From NCBI GenBank assembly GCA_030530775.1, contig JAUMUG010000008.1, positions 1 through 64,000 of the forward strand: 64,000 nt of DNA, read 5' to 3'. Origin of the DNA: Lautropia sp. GTDB lineage: Bacteria; Pseudomonadota; Gammaproteobacteria; Burkholderiales; Burkholderiaceae_E. The position numbers and the translations under genes are program-made. The notes under the pieces are model-generated. The model did not search any database. It was not told the DNA's origin and saw only the letters and a list, made by a program, of their open reading frames with translations. Positions 20,516-29,486 of the stretch are shown piece after piece (the stretch's first letter is position 1; the number at the start of each line of letters is the position of its first letter).

Positions 20516-23500
20516 TCACGCCGCTTCGGCGAGTTCAACCGCAGAAGTGAGGTCGACCGCCACCAAACGCGAGACCCCTTTCTCCTGCATCGTCACACCG
20601 ATCAATTGATGTGCCATTTCCATGGCGATCTTGTTGTGCGAGATGAAGACGAACTGTGTTTCTTCGGACATGGCCGAGACCATCTTTGCATAGCGCTCGG
20701 TATTGGCGTCATCCAACGGCGCATCCACTTCGTCCAGCAGGCAGAACGGCGCGGGATTCAGCTTGAAGATACCAAAGACCAGCGCGATCGCGGTCAAAGC
20801 CTTTTCACCACCCGAAAGCAAATGGATGGAGGCGTTCTTTTTGCCCGGCGGCTGGGCAAATACCTGCACTCCCGCATCGAGAATTTCACCACCGGTCAGC
20901 ACCAACCTCGCCTCACCTCCGCCGAACAGCATCGGAAACAATCGGCCGAACTCTGCGTTGACGGTGTCGTAAGTCGACTGCAGCAGCGAGCGGGTTTCCT
21001 GGTCGATGGTACGGATGGCATTCTCCAGCGTGGCCATCGCCTCCTGCAGATCGGTCGATTGGGTCTGCAGAAAACCCTCGCGCTCACGTGCTGCCGTCAG
21101 TTCGTCGAGGGCAGCCAGGTTGACCGGCCCCAACCGTGCCAGCGCCTGCGCCAAGCGCCCCACTTCGCTCTTCAGCCAGTTCACCCGCGGGCGCTGCACC
21201 TGCTCGGCCAATGTCCGCGCCACCTCGTCCAGGTCGGCGCCGGCCTCCTGGAGCGACTGGCTCATCTGCTCGGCGGTTATCCGGGCACCTTCCGATTTCA
21301 CCCGGAGTTCATTCAACTGGTTGCGCAGCGGCTCCTGGCCACGCTCGGCGCGCAGCCGCTCCTCATCCTGCCTGCGCAGCTCGGCTTCACGTTCGCTTTG
21401 CAGATTGCGCGCCTGGGCCAGCTGCTGCTCGGCCTCGATATGTCGTTCGAGCAGCGCTTGCAGTTCCTCGCGCAGCGCTTCATCCGAATAACCTTCCAAA
21501 TCGGCCAGCAGACGTTCGCGGTTTTCACCGGCCTGCGCCAATTGCTCCTCGGCCCGAGCGATGCGCTCGCCGAGATTTTCGATTTCCTGCTCCAGCGATC
21601 GGACCGCATAGGCGGCTTCACGTACCGCCAGCTCACTTTCGCGGGCGTGATCACGATGGCTGGACAGGGTCAACCCGAGGGTTTCGGCGGCATCACGCGC
21701 CGAATCCAGCAAGGCGTTGGCCGACTCGGCCTTCATCTCGGCCTCGTCCAGCCCTTCGACCAGCACCTGCAGCGCCATCTGGCGTTCTTCGATCCTGCCG
21801 GCCAGTTCTTCCAGTTCATCGCTGAGCCGCTGGCGGGTTTCGGCCTGCTGGCGCATCGCTTGCGCCACCCGGTCGTGCTCGACGGTGGCGGTCGACACCC
21901 GTCGCACCGCCCGGTTGCTGGCATCCCGCGCCGCACGTACCTGCTCGGCCAGCGACACGGCGTCCGCCTCGACGCGCTCGGCATGCTGGCGTGCCTCGTC
22001 GGCCAGCAACTGCTGGGCACGCAGCTCGCGCGCCAGATTCTGCAGCTCCTGCTGACGTGCCAGCACCCCATCATCGTCGGAATCCGGCGCATAGACCGCC
22101 ACATCGAAACGGCCGATGGCGTGCCCTTCACGCACCAGAATGCGTCCACCGGCCGGCAGATGCATACGATTGGCCAGCGCCGACTCCAGCGTTTCGGCGC
22201 CGTAGCAACCATCCAGCCACTCATCGAGCAGTGGCTGCAGCCGCACATCCAGACAGCGCACCATCGCCACCAGCGGCGTCAGCCGCACGCCCGACGCAGC
22301 GGCCCGTGCCGGACCGGATGCCGCACCTTCGGCGCTGAACAGAGCCAGCCGTGCCGGCGGCTCATCCTCGAGCATCGCCAACAGCCGCTTCCGATCCGAC
22401 AATTCCAGGCTGTGCACCCGCTCGCGCAGGGCGGCCTCCACCGCCGTTTCCCAACCCGGCTCGATGTCGATCTGCTGCCAGATCCGCACGACCCCCTCCG
22501 GGATGCCGTGCTTGTCCAGCCATGGTTGAATCTTGTCGGCACCCTGCATCCGGGCCTGCAACTGTTCCAGCACGCCGATACGCGCCTCGATACTGGAAGT
22601 CTTGTTGAGTGAGGCCCGCAGCGCCTGCTGGGCCGGCTCGCGCTCGGCTTGGATGCTGGCGGCGCGTTGTTCCAGCCCGTGCAGCTGCTCGGTACAGCGT
22701 TCCTCTTCTTCCTGCGCTGCAGCCAGCTCCAACGCCAGCCGCTCCAATCGTTCGGAATCGTCGTCATCGAGCTGCGCCAGCGATCCGGCCAGCCGCTGTC
22801 GGCGCTCCTGCATGGTGGACAGCGCTTCCTCATGCGAGCGGCGCTGCACCTGCCCGACCTGCAGTGCCTGCTGGGCATTCGAAGCCGCCTGACGGGCCGA
22901 ATCCAGCGCCTCGCGCTTGTCACGTTCCTCGTCCACACAGGCTTCCAGCCGTTCCTCGGCCTCGGCCAGCGCCATCTCGGCCGAGGCCAGCCGCTCACGG
23001 GCATCTTCGAGCTGGTCCTCGACCTCCTGCCGGCGCTGCAGCCCGCCTTCGGACAACTGCCGAGCCGACTGGATCTGTTCTTCGAGCGTGCGCAGCCGGG
23101 CTTCGGTCTGGTTACGGCTCTGCCCCACCAGATTGATCCGTTCCTGCAAGGTGGACACCCGGGCCTTGACCTCGTAGAAAGCCGCGTTGCGACGATTGGT
23201 CTCGTCGGTGGCCTGATAGACCGCGTCGCGCAGTGCCTCCATCCTGTTTTCGGCGGCGTGCAGCTGAGTCTGCATCCCTTCGATTTCCAGCCCCAGGCTG
23301 ACGATGGTCTTCTCGGCCAGCTGCTGTTCAGTCAGCGCATCATCGCGCTGGATCATCCACAGCCATTGCTGCTTGCGGCTGCGTTCGGATTCCATCTCGC
23401 GATACCGGGTCGCGACCTCGGCCTGCGCATCCAGCTTGCTGATCTGGCTGTTCAGTTCGCGCAGAATGTCCTCGACCCGCGTCAAGTTCTCGCGGGTGTC

Positions 23501-24055
23501 GGCCAGCCGGTTCTCGGTTTCGCGCCGGCGCTCCTTGTACTTGGACACCCCGGCCGCTTCCTCGAAGAACACCCGCAGTTCGTCGGGTTTGGCCTCGATG
23601 ATGCGTGAAATGGTGCCCTGCCCGATGATGGCGTAGGCGCGCGGCCCCAGGCCGGTACCCAAAAAGATGTCGTGCACATCCTTGCGGCGTACCGCCTGCT
23701 GGTTGATGTAATAAGTGGATTGACCTTCGCGGGTCAGCACCCGCTTGACCGAAATCTCGGCAAAACCGCCCCAAGCACCGCCGATGCGGCCCAAGCTGTT
23801 GTCGAACACCAGCTCGACGCTGGCCCGCGACGAAGGTTTGCGTTCCAGCGAACCATTGAAGATCACATCTTGCATCGATTCGCCGCGCAGCTCGGCCGCG
23901 CGCGATTCGCCCAGCACCCAGCGGGTGGCGTCGATGATGTTGGATTTGCCGCACCCATTGGGCCCGACGATGCCGACCAGCTGGCTGGGCAGCTCGAAAG
24001 TGGTCGGATCACAGAAAGATTTGAAGCCCGCGAGTTTGACTTGCTTGAGACGCAC
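20516..24055 (-). CDS. smc: Chromosome segregation protein SMC
   Basis: SMC ATPase compacts and organises the chromosome with ScpA and ScpB. The start is GTG at 24055, preceded by GAGGAA, giving 1179 aa with the canonical N-terminus RLKQVKLAGFKSFCDPT. The open frame extends 232 codons further upstream across the divergent promoter, but that part is not SMC-like. Walker A is GPNGCGKSN (residues 31-39). Two long coiled coils flank a hinge around residues 500-650. The C-terminal head has the signature LLSGGEKALTAIAL and Walker B CLLDEVDAPLDD. It is the first gene of an smc-zipA-ligA-galU-phosphorylase run and is divergent from dapC. Confidence 0.97.
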   Translation of the reverse strand: MRLKQVKLAGFKSFCDPTTFELPSQLVGIVGPNGCGKSNIIDATRWVLGESRAAELRGESMQDVIFNGSLERKPSSRASVELVFDNSLGRIGGAWGGFAEISVKRVLTREGQSTYYINQQAVRRKDVHDIFLGTGLGPRAYAIIGQGTISRIIEAKPDELRVFFEEAAGVSKYKERRRETENRLADTRENLTRVEDILRELNSQISKLDAQAEVATRYREMESERSRKQQWLWMIQRDDALTEQQLAEKTIVSLGLEIEGMQTQLHAAENRMEALRDAVYQATDETNRRNAAFYEVKARVSTLQERINLVGQSRNQTEARLRTLEEQIQSARQLSEGGLQRRQEVEDQLEDARERLASAEMALAEAEERLEACVDEERDKREALDSARQAASNAQQALQVGQVQRRSHEEALSTMQERRQRLAGSLAQLDDDDSERLERLALELAAAQEEEERCTEQLHGLEQRAASIQAEREPAQQALRASLNKTSSIEARIGVLEQLQARMQGADKIQPWLDKHGIPEGVVRIWQQIDIEPGWETAVEAALRERVHSLELSDRKRLLAMLEDEPPARLALFSAEGAASGPARAAASGVRLTPLVAMVRCLDVRLQPLLDEWLDGCYGAETLESALANRMHLPAGGRILVREGHAIGRFDVAVYAPDSDDDGVLARQQELQNLARELRAQQLLADEARQHAERVEADAVSLAEQVRAARDASNRAVRRVSTATVEHDRVAQAMRQQAETRQRLSDELEELAGRIEERQMALQVLVEGLDEAEMKAESANALLDSARDAAETLGLTLSSHRDHARESELAVREAAYAVRSLEQEIENLGERIARAEEQLAQAGENRERLLADLEGYSDEALREELQALLERHIEAEQQLAQARNLQSEREAELRRQDEERLRAERGQEPLRNQLNELRVKSEGARITAEQMSQSLQEAGADLDEVARTLAEQVQRPRVNWLKSEVGRLAQALARLGPVNLAALDELTAAREREGFLQTQSTDLQEAMATLENAIRTIDQETRSLLQSTYDTVNAEFGRLFPMLFGGGEARLVLTGGEILDAGVQVFAQPPGKKNASIHLLSGGEKALTAIALVFGIFKLNPAPFCLLDEVDAPLDDANTERYAKMVSAMSEETQFVFISHNKIAMEMAHQLIGVTMQEKGVSRLVAVDLTSAVELAEAA

Positions 24056-24218
24056 GAAATTCCTCGTTCGGCAGTGCGATGCCGGCAAAAACGAACGGCC
24101 CGGAGACCCCCAGAAAAAACGAAAGTGCTGAAACGACCACTGCATCTGACATGCGTCCAGGATCCGGGAACCGATTCGGGACGTGACTGCAGCAGCCGGG
24201 TTCAACACCGTCGATCCA

Positions 24219-24224
24219 TATAAT
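24219..24224 (+). promoter_or_regulatory. Possible -10 box upstream of dapC
   Basis: TATAAT is a perfect -10 hexamer about 30 bases before the dapC start. No convincing -35 lies 16-18 bases upstream, so the assignment rests on the hexamer and its position in the smc-dapC divergent gap only. Confidence 0.4.
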
Positions 24225-24253
24225 AGCAAGCACCATAGAAGGAACCGATCACC

Positions 24254-25516
24254 GTGAGCGCCGCTTTGCCTGCCAACCCACGCCTGGATTTGTTGCAACC
24301 GTATCCTTTCGAGCGACTCCGTCAGTTGTTGGCAACAGCTGCCGCTGCTCGCACCGGCAGCCGTATGCAGCCGATCGATCTGTCGATCGGTGAGCCACGC
24401 CACGCCACCCCGCCCGTGGTACTGGACGCACTGGCCCTGGCACAGCAAGGTCTTTCGAGCTACCCGACCACCACTGGCAAACCGGCACTGCGCGAAGCCA
24501 TCGCTCGCTGGCTGAGTGTGCGTCATCGGACACCGGTGGATGCCGCCACCCAGGTGCTGCCGGTCAATGGCTCCCGGGAGGCGCTGTTCGCCTTTGCCCA
24601 AGCCATACTCGACCCAGCGGAAAACGATGCCGTGGTGATTGCCCCCAACCCCTTCTATCAAATCTACGAAGGCGCGGCGCTGCTGGCAGGCGCCCGTCTT
24701 TTCCTGCTCGATCAGCGCCCCGAGAACGGCTTCGGAATGGACTGGGAGCAAGTGCCCGAAACCGTCTGGGAAAAGACCCGGCTGGTTTACGTCTGCTCAC
24801 CCGGTAACCCCACCGGACAGGTCATGGCTCTGGACGAATGGCGGCTGCTGCTGACACTGGCCGACCGCTGGGGCTTCACCATCGCCTCGGACGAGTGCTA
24901 CTCCGAAATCTATCGTGATGAAACCGCCCCGCCGTTGGGCGCGCTGGCCGCCTGCCATCAGCTCGGCCGCACCGATTTCCGACGAGTGGTGGTGTTTTCC
25001 AGCCTGTCGAAACGTTCCAACGTGCCGGGCATGCGCAGCGGCTTCGTGGCCGGTGATGCCCGCCTGCTGGCCCGTTTTCTGCGCTACCGCACCTACCACG
25101 GCTGCGCGATGAGTCCGATGTTTCAGGACGCCTCGATCGCTGCCTGGAACGACGAGCACCACGTAGTGGACAACCGCCGGCTCTATCGGCAGAAATTCGA
25201 TGCCGTCGTGCCGATCATCGACGACGTGCAGCCGATCGCCGTGCCCCCGGCCAGCTTCTACCTGTGGCTGCCCGTGCCCGGCGGCGACGACGAAGCCTTC
25301 ACCGCCCGCCTGCACGCCGAACAGAACGTACTGGTGCTGCCGGGCAGCTACCTGGCCCGCAGCACGAACCAGGGCTGGCCGGTGGCCAAGGATGAAACCC
25401 GGCAACTGCCCAATGCCGGCCGTGGCTTCGTCCGCATCGCACTGGTTGCCCCGCTCGAGCCCTGCATCGAGGGAGCGCGGCGGATTGCGGCACTGATCGA
25501 AACCTTGCGGGGCTGA
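24254..25516 (+). CDS. dapC: Succinyldiaminopimelate transaminase
   Basis: DapC is a PLP aminotransferase making N-succinyl-LL-diaminopimelate from N-succinyl-2-amino-6-ketopimelate in the lysine and peptidoglycan precursor pathway. Class I/II aminotransferase features are visible: NPRLDLLQPYPFERLRQL at the N-terminus, the SYPTTTGKPALREAIARW segment, CSPGNPTGQV, and the PLP lysine in FSSLSKRSNVPGMRSGF. Start is GTG at 24254; length 420 aa. The next step up the pathway, dapD, lies just beyond the arsR-type gene. Confidence 0.92.
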   Translation: MSAALPANPRLDLLQPYPFERLRQLLATAAAARTGSRMQPIDLSIGEPRHATPPVVLDALALAQQGLSSYPTTTGKPALREAIARWLSVRHRTPVDAATQVLPVNGSREALFAFAQAILDPAENDAVVIAPNPFYQIYEGAALLAGARLFLLDQRPENGFGMDWEQVPETVWEKTRLVYVCSPGNPTGQVMALDEWRLLLTLADRWGFTIASDECYSEIYRDETAPPLGALAACHQLGRTDFRRVVVFSSLSKRSNVPGMRSGFVAGDARLLARFLRYRTYHGCAMSPMFQDASIAAWNDEHHVVDNRRLYRQKFDAVVPIIDDVQPIAVPPASFYLWLPVPGGDDEAFTARLHAEQNVLVLPGSYLARSTNQGWPVAKDETRQLPNAGRGFVRIALVAPLEPCIEGARRIAALIETLRG

Positions 25517-25803
25517 AACACGGCTGGGAAGGAACGATCGTCGTCAATCCATTCATCGTTCCCCCTGCCGGGGCCGCTGCCGGGTCGTTTTCAGCCAGGG
25601 CCGGCAACCCCGGCCCATCACAGCTACCGGCGCAACGCGGCCCATGTCTGGCGTTTGCCAGCGACGTTGGCGCCACGGCAAGCGGCTCAACACTATTTCA
25701 AAATCTTCTAACGACGACAGAAATCGGCGATGAACCATCATGGCCGAATATGGCTGGAAAGAAAATTTGCATTCGGCCAGCCTGATGGCTGATTCGACGG
25801 TGT

Positions 25804-25819
25804 ATGATCTGCGGATCAT
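25804..25819. promoter_or_regulatory. Inverted repeat, first of two upstream of arsR-type gene
   Basis: ATGATC and GATCAT are perfect 6-base arms with a 4-base spacer. It lies one base before a second palindrome and about 45 bases before the regulator start. It is a candidate operator. Confidence 0.5.
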
Positions 25820-25820
25820 A

Positions 25821-25840
25821 ATATTAGCATGCGCTTATAT
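25821..25840. promoter_or_regulatory. AT-rich palindromic operator candidate for the ArsR-type regulator
   Basis: ATATTAGC and GCTTATAT form an inverted repeat with a 4-base spacer and one mismatched pair. AT-rich palindromes of this type are bound by ArsR/SmtB dimers, including the BigR/SqrR group, at their own promoters. It lies 24 bases upstream of the chosen start, so self-repression is likely. Confidence 0.6.
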
Positions 25841-25864
25841 AGCATCAATCGAAGGCCTCCGATC

Positions 25865-26197
25865 ATGCAGCCGAACCCCAAGCCCCTGTCGATCGACCCG
25901 CAAGACCTACACCGTCATGCCAGCGAGGCAACTCGTCTGTTGAAAGGTCTGGCCAACGAAAACCGCCTGATGATTCTCTGCCTTCTGGCCGAAGGCGAGC
26001 TTTCAGTCCACGACATCAACGAACGGATCCGGCTCAGCCAATCCGCCCTTTCCCAACATCTGGCCGTCCTACGCACCGAAGGCTTCGTCATCACCCGTCG
26101 GAAATCCCAGGTCATCTACTACAGCCTGGCCGATGGCCCTGCGGTGGCGCTGATCAAACTGCTGCACGATCTGTACTGTACCAAGCGGGACGACTGA
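25865..26197 (+). CDS. ArsR-family regulator of the SqrR/BigR/YgaV persulfide-sensor type
   Basis: This is a 110-aa winged-helix repressor. The recognition helix is in LSQSALSQHLAVLRTEGFV, and the wing follows as RRKSQVIYYSL. Two cysteines sit where SqrR, BigR and YgaV have their redox pair: one in RLMILCLLAEGE (alpha helix 2) and one in LLHDLYC near the C-terminus. In those proteins a persulfide bridges the two cysteines and releases DNA. No arsenic- or zinc-type metal box is visible. I chose the ATG at 25865; the ATG at 25829 lies inside the operator palindrome. No sulfur oxidation gene (sqr, persulfide dioxygenase, rhodanese) is adjacent, so its targets besides itself must be elsewhere. 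Confidence 0.8.
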   Translation: MQPNPKPLSIDPQDLHRHASEATRLLKGLANENRLMILCLLAEGELSVHDINERIRLSQSALSQHLAVLRTEGFVITRRKSQVIYYSLADGPAVALIKLLHDLYCTKRDD

Positions 26198-26682
26198 GCC
26201 TCCCCGAGCGCTGGCATTTACCCGGCGTCCATCCACCACGCCGCAGCTGAAGCCTCGTCGCCGACCGTGGACTGGGGGAACCCCACGGCAAGCGGCCGCC
26301 TCGCGTCAGGCAACCGGACAGCAGCACCCTCCTCAACCGCACCCGGCACGACATCGCCGCCGCCGTCACCAAGGCGCCGAACTCGACCCTATCCACACAT
26401 TTTCCGTCACCGGCGGACACGGAACACCACGAAGCTTCGACGCCGGGACCGGAACCCGCCGTCGGATCCGGCACCACCGCCGGCTCACGAGACGGGACAC
26501 AGACACTCCGGTACGCTCCTGTCCGACGCCTTCTTTCGCCTCTCCGGGCACATGACATTCGTCTTCGGCGTGATGATCGTCTTCATTTTGGCGGGAGAAT
26601 CTTGCATGCCGCCCCGACCGCCCGCCGAAGGCCGATAGAATATTTCGTTTCGCCTCTCAAACCACGCAGGAACCCCATCATC
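26198..26682. other. 485-base stretch between arsR-type gene and dapD without a recognisable gene
   Basis: I see no coding region with family support in this stretch. It must contain the dapD promoter. An AGGA lies about 13 bases before the dapD ATG, a longer than usual distance. Confidence 0.5.
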
Positions 26683-27531
26683 ATGACCGATCCCCGCCAA
26701 GCCATCATCGAATCCGCCTGGGACGACCGCCATGGTCTGAGCCCAACCCAGGCCCCCGCCGAGATCCGGAATGTCGTCACTTCGGTGCTGGAAGATCTGG
26801 ACAGCGGGGCACTGCGTGTAGCCACGCTCACCAACCGCGAAGCCGAAGGAGCCGCTCGCTGGACCGTGCACCAATGGCTCAAAAAGGCCGTGCTGCTGTC
26901 CTTCCGCCTGCACGACAACGTGCCCACCGGAGCGGGCGAACTGATGTTCTACGACAAGGTGCCGACCAAGTTTGCCGGCATGAGTGCCGAACAGCTGGCA
27001 GCCGGTGGATACCGCGTCGTGCCGCCTGCGGTCGCACGGCGCGGGTCGTTCATCGGCAAGAACGTCGTGCTGATGCCGTCCTACGTCAATATCGGCGCCT
27101 ACGTTGACGAAGGCTCGATGGTCGACACCTGGGCCACCGTCGGATCGTGTGCCCAGATCGGCAAGAATGTCCACCTGTCGGGCGGTGTCGGCATTGGCGG
27201 CGTGTTGGAACCGCTGCAGGCCAACCCGACCATCATCGAGGACAACTGCTTCATCGGAGCCCGTTCGGAAGTGGTCGAAGGCGTCGTCGTCGAAGAAAAC
27301 TCGGTGCTGGCCATGGGTGTGTTCATCAGCCAGTCCACCAAGATCTACGAGCGCGAGACCGGCGAGATCCATTACGGTCGCGTACCCTCCGGATCGGTGG
27401 TGGTGCCGGGCAGCCTTCCGTCGGCAGATGGCCGCGTCAACCTCGGTTGTGCCGTGATCGTCAAACGTGTCGACGCCCAGACCCGGGCCAAGACCGCCAT
27501 CAACGATCTGCTGCGCGGGGCCGACGCCTGA
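26683..27531 (+). CDS. dapD: 2,3,4,5-tetrahydropyridine-2,6-dicarboxylate N-succinyltransferase
   Basis: DapD transfers succinyl from succinyl-CoA to tetrahydrodipicolinate in the lysine/diaminopimelate pathway. The C-terminal left-handed beta-helix of hexapeptide repeats is clear ([27 protein letters not shown], then [12 protein letters not shown]). The N-terminus [16 protein letters not shown] is typical and fixes the start at 26683. Length 282 aa is normal. It acts directly upstream of DapC in the same pathway. dapE, which in several related genomes lies nearby, is not in this window. Confidence 0.96.
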   Translation: MTDPRQAIIESAWDDRHGLSPTQAPAEIRNVVTSVLEDLDSGALRVATLTNREAEGAARWTVHQWLKKAVLLSFRLHDNVPTGAGELMFYDKVPTKFAGMSAEQLAAGGYRVVPPAVARRGSFIGKNVVLMPSYVNIGAYVDEGSMVDTWATVGSCAQIGKNVHLSGGVGIGGVLEPLQANPTIIEDNCFIGARSEVVEGVVVEENSVLAMGVFISQSTKIYERETGEIHYGRVPSGSVVVPGSLPSADGRVNLGCAVIVKRVDAQTRAKTAINDLLRGADA

Positions 27532-27579
27532 TCGATCGAACCCAGGCCGCCAACACGCGGCCGCCCGGAGTCCCGCACC

Positions 27580-29076
27580 ATGCCGTTGAACGCCCTGCTC
27601 GAAACCATGGCCAAGAAGAAGGCCAGCGACCTGTTCATCTCGGTGGGGTCCCCGATTCAACTCAAGATCAACGGGCAGATGCACGCGGTCAATCAGACCC
27701 GCCTGAATCCGACCCAGGTCGAAGGTCTGCTGCGCAAAGTGATCTCCGAGCGGGAATGGGAGCGTTTCGTCGAAGAAAACGAGCTGAACATCGGCTACGG
27801 TCTGACCGGTGTCGGCAGCTTCCGTCTGTCGCTGTTCCGCCAGCGCAACACCACCGCCGCCGTCATCCGCTACATCCCGGGCGACGTGCCTGCCTTCGAC
27901 AGCCTCGGCCTGCCATCGGTCCTGAAGGAACTGATCATGCAGCCACGCGGGCTGCTGCTGATGGTGGGTGCCACCGGTGCCGGCAAGACCACCACGCTGG
28001 CCTCGATGATCGATTATCGCAACGCCAACCGCACCGGGCACATCCTGACACTGGAAGACCCGATCGAGTTCGTCTTTCGCAATCAGCAGTCCATCGTCAA
28101 CCAGCGCCAGATCGGCACCGATGCCAAAGATCTGAACACTGCGTTGAAAAGTGCGCTGCGGCAGGCACCCGATTGCATTCTGATCGGCGAGATTCGCGAT
28201 CTGGACGCGATGAATGCCGCCATCACCTATGCCCAATCGGGCCATCTGGTGCTGGCCACCCTGCACGCCAACAACGCAGCCCACGCACTGAACCGTATCG
28301 TAGGCTTCTACCAGCCGGAAAACCGCGACGCCCTGCTGTCCGATCTGTCGACCACGCTGCGTGCCATCGTCTCGCAACGTCTGCTGCGCTCCAAGAGTGG
28401 CAGCCGGGTGCCGGCCGTCGAAGTGATGCTGAATACCAACCACGTGTCCGAGCTGATCAGTACCGGGCGGGTTTCCGAGATCCCGGATGCCATCAACAAC
28501 AGTCTGGCCGCCGGCGCGCAGTCTTTCGACTACTCGCTGATCAGCCTGCTGCGTGCCGGCAAGATCAGCCGCGAGGATGCACTGCAGTACAGCGACTCCC
28601 CCACCAACCTGCTGTGGCTGCTGGAAAACGGTGACGAAGCCCCGGCGTCGACGGAAGTGCCGGAATCGGTGGGAGAGCTTTCACTGCCGAGCTTACTGCA
28701 GGAAGAAGCCGATGGTTTCAGCGCGCGGCGCCCGCAACGTAGCCCCATTATTGTTTCCCGCCAGACGCTGGCCGACCTGGCAGCCGACCCGAGTCTGCAG
28801 GCCGCCCCGCTCCCCGTGCCCGCCACCGCAGAAACACCAGCGGCACCGGTCCGGCCAAACCCGATCGGGCCGGACGATGCCACCATGAATGCCCTGCTGC
28901 GCACCGCACCGGGGCTCGAACTGGCCCCGGATACCGCAAAACATGGCACACTGCACACCGGTACGACCTCACCGGCAGCTGCTGCGCCCGTGTCTGCCAC
29001 CACACCCTCCACGGCCAAAGAGGACGGCCAGAATGCTCAAGGCGCCTCATTTGCAGAATTTCTGATCAAACTTTGA
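27580..29076 (+). CDS. pilU: PilU-type pilus retraction ATPase with long C-terminal tail
   Basis: PilT/PilU ATPases power type IV pilus retraction at the inner membrane, for twitching and DNA uptake. The start MPLNALLETMAKKKASDLFISVGSP is typical. Walker A is GATGAGKTTT (residues 130-139), Walker B is CILIGEIRDLDA (199-210) and the His box is TLHANNAAHALNRI. The segment MIDYRN after Walker A is more like PilU than PilT. The ATPase ends near residue 360-370. The remaining 130 residues are a Pro/Ala/Thr-rich tail not usual in PilU (about 370-380 aa). GGAG lies nine bases upstream of the ATG. It is followed without a gap by the ArsC-like gene. No pilT is in the window. Confidence 0.85.
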   Translation: MPLNALLETMAKKKASDLFISVGSPIQLKINGQMHAVNQTRLNPTQVEGLLRKVISEREWERFVEENELNIGYGLTGVGSFRLSLFRQRNTTAAVIRYIPGDVPAFDSLGLPSVLKELIMQPRGLLLMVGATGAGKTTTLASMIDYRNANRTGHILTLEDPIEFVFRNQQSIVNQRQIGTDAKDLNTALKSALRQAPDCILIGEIRDLDAMNAAITYAQSGHLVLATLHANNAAHALNRIVGFYQPENRDALLSDLSTTLRAIVSQRLLRSKSGSRVPAVEVMLNTNHVSELISTGRVSEIPDAINNSLAAGAQSFDYSLISLLRAGKISREDALQYSDSPTNLLWLLENGDEAPASTEVPESVGELSLPSLLQEEADGFSARRPQRSPIIVSRQTLADLAADPSLQAAPLPVPATAETPAAPVRPNPIGPDDATMNALLRTAPGLELAPDTAKHGTLHTGTTSPAAAAPVSATTPSTAKEDGQNAQGASFAEFLIKL

Positions 29077-29444
29077 TGACGACTGTCACTGTCTACGGTA
29101 TCCAAAACTGCGACCAGATCAAGAGAACCCGTCAGTGGCTGACGGACCATGGAATCGAACACCATTTTCATGATTACCGACGCGATGGTCTGGACCCCGA
29201 CCGCCTCGAAGGCTGGGTGGCCGACCAGGGCGTCGACTTTCTGCTGAACCGCCGCGGTACCACCTGGCGCGGGTTTTCGGACGCACAAAAACGGGCGGCC
29301 TCCGACACTGCCGCCGCCGTTGCCCTGATGCTGACCCAGCCGGCCTTGATCAAACGCCCGATCATCGAAGTGACAAAAGCGGGCAGAACCACGCTGTTGG
29401 TCGGTTTCTCGGCCGATCGACTGCGGCAGACACTGATCCCCTGA
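29076..29444 (+). CDS. ArsC/Spx-family protein (YffB-like)
   Basis: This is a 122-aa thioredoxin-fold protein of the ArsC family. The N-terminus TVTVYGIQNCDQIKRTRQWL has one Cys in the active loop, as in YffB-type proteins, not the CxxC of Spx. The C-terminal KRPIIEV motif is the family hallmark. Enzymatic role is not established for this branch, and a glutathione-dependent reductase function has only been proposed. The pilU stop and this ATG share one base (TGATG), so translation is coupled. A homologous gene lies near dapD and dapE in several relatives. Confidence 0.85.
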   Translation: MTTVTVYGIQNCDQIKRTRQWLTDHGIEHHFHDYRRDGLDPDRLEGWVADQGVDFLLNRRGTTWRGFSDAQKRAASDTAAAVALMLTQPALIKRPIIEVTKAGRTTLLVGFSADRLRQTLIP

Positions 29445-29486
29445 GCCGCGTTGCTGCGTGTTCGACGCACCCTGTAATCCCTGGCC

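Noticed and set aside
19934-22612. A very long plus-strand open frame (892 codons) antisense to the zipA-like gene and smc
   Set aside because: It is the mirror of two well-supported genes, rich in Arg/His/Gln/Pro without any domain pattern, as expected in high-GC coding DNA.
24056-24751. N-terminal extension of SMC of about 230 residues
   Set aside because: The extension runs antisense through the dapC start and is not SMC-like; the GTG at 24055 has GAGGAA and yields the family N-terminus.
26485-28443. A 652-codon minus-strand frame antisense to dapD and pilU
   Set aside because: Both plus-strand genes have complete family motifs; the minus frame shows only Gly/His/Asp-rich antisense composition.
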